From assembly GCA_016840465.1 (NCBI GenBank), contig JAEOSH010000036.1:1-22633 (forward strand): DNA of 22,633 bases, in the 5' to 3' direction. Shown here piece by piece: positions 22,617 through 22,633 of the stretch. The first letter of the stretch is position 1, and every line of letters begins with the position of its first letter. The DNA comes from Candidatus Baldrarchaeum yapensis. GTDB lineage: Archaea > Asgardarchaeota > Baldrarchaeia > Baldrarchaeales > Baldrarchaeaceae. The position numbers and the translations under genes were made by a program. The notes under the pieces are model-generated. The model did not search any database. It was not told the DNA's origin and saw nothing but the letters and a program-made list of their open reading frames with translations.

Positions 22617-22633
22617 CTGTCTCTTATACACAT
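22617..22633. other. Sequencing adaptor remnant (Tn5/Nextera mosaic end)
   Basis: CTGTCTCTTATACACAT is the reverse complement of the Tn5 mosaic-end sequence used in tagmentation libraries. It lies exactly at the contig edge and creates the false peptide MCIRDR in the terminal frame. It should be trimmed. Confidence 0.95.

Noticed and set aside
1-22633. CRISPR array
   Set aside because: No regularly spaced direct repeats of 20-40 nt with unique spacers were seen; the repeats found are the IS ends, the paired elements, the UroD tract and tRNAs.

Overview
The window is archaeal. It has tRNA genes interrupted next to the anticodon, an archaeosine-synthesis gene pair (arcS and its radical-SAM partner), an archaeal-type fructose-1,6-bisphosphate aldolase/phosphatase, MtrH-type methyltransferases, TTTAAATA-like promoter boxes and GGAGGTGATC-like ribosome binding sites. 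GC-rich tRNA stems suggest a thermophile. Composition fits a TACK-type archaeon such as Bathyarchaeia, but lineage is inference only. The right end is a contig edge: the last 17 bases match the Tn5/Nextera transposon end and are not genomic.

Layout, left to right. (1) 1-1691: C-terminus of a TIM-barrel (endonuclease IV-like) protein, a COG2403-type GTPase annotated in databases as cyclic 2,3-diphosphoglycerate synthase, and an intron-containing tRNA-Arg(CCT). (2) 1692-2527: gene-free region with the first copy of a ~178-nt dispersed element. (3) 2528-7955: same-strand methyl-transfer operon made of a corrinoid protein, a UroD-fold methyltransferase, an MFS transporter, a second UroD-fold methyltransferase and an MtrH-like methyltransferase, closed by a hairpin/T-run. 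(4) 8223-8401: second copy of the dispersed element, inverted, so the two copies bracket the operon. (5) 8492-11509: corrinoid activator (RACo-like) and a second, more divergent MtrH paralog. (6) 11541-12543: GC-rich decayed insertion sequence with terminal inverted repeats and a frameshifted DDE transposase. (7) 12594-16833: tRNA-Arg(GCG), a tRNA-like minihelix, an M24-fold protein lacking most catalytic metal ligands, FBP aldolase/phosphatase, a small basic protein, intron-containing tRNA-Pro(GGG) and tRNA-Arg(TCG). (8) 16860-22616: NusB-RsmB type RNA m5C methyltransferase, a NIF3/DUF34 protein, and the minus-strand series HDAC-like deacetylase, arcS, raSEA.

Working model for the methyl-transfer genes: a UroD-fold enzyme moves a methyl group from an imported methylated (plausibly methoxylated) compound to Co(I) on the corrinoid protein. 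The MtrH-like enzyme passes it to tetrahydromethanopterin or tetrahydrofolate, and the RACo-like protein re-reduces corrinoid that has oxidised to Co(II). This matches the Mto/O-demethylase pattern known from Archaeoglobus, Methermicoccus and acetogens, but here UroD and MtrH are each doubled and a transporter sits inside the operon. No substrate can be read from the sequence.

Most notable signals: the inverted, mostly transition-diverged elements flanking the operon; a 74-nt perfectly identical tract between the two otherwise divergent UroD genes (gene conversion); a palindrome at the operon promoter; two tRNA-Arg genes differing only at anticodon position 34; a probable M24 pseudopeptidase; and the adaptor sequence at the contig end.
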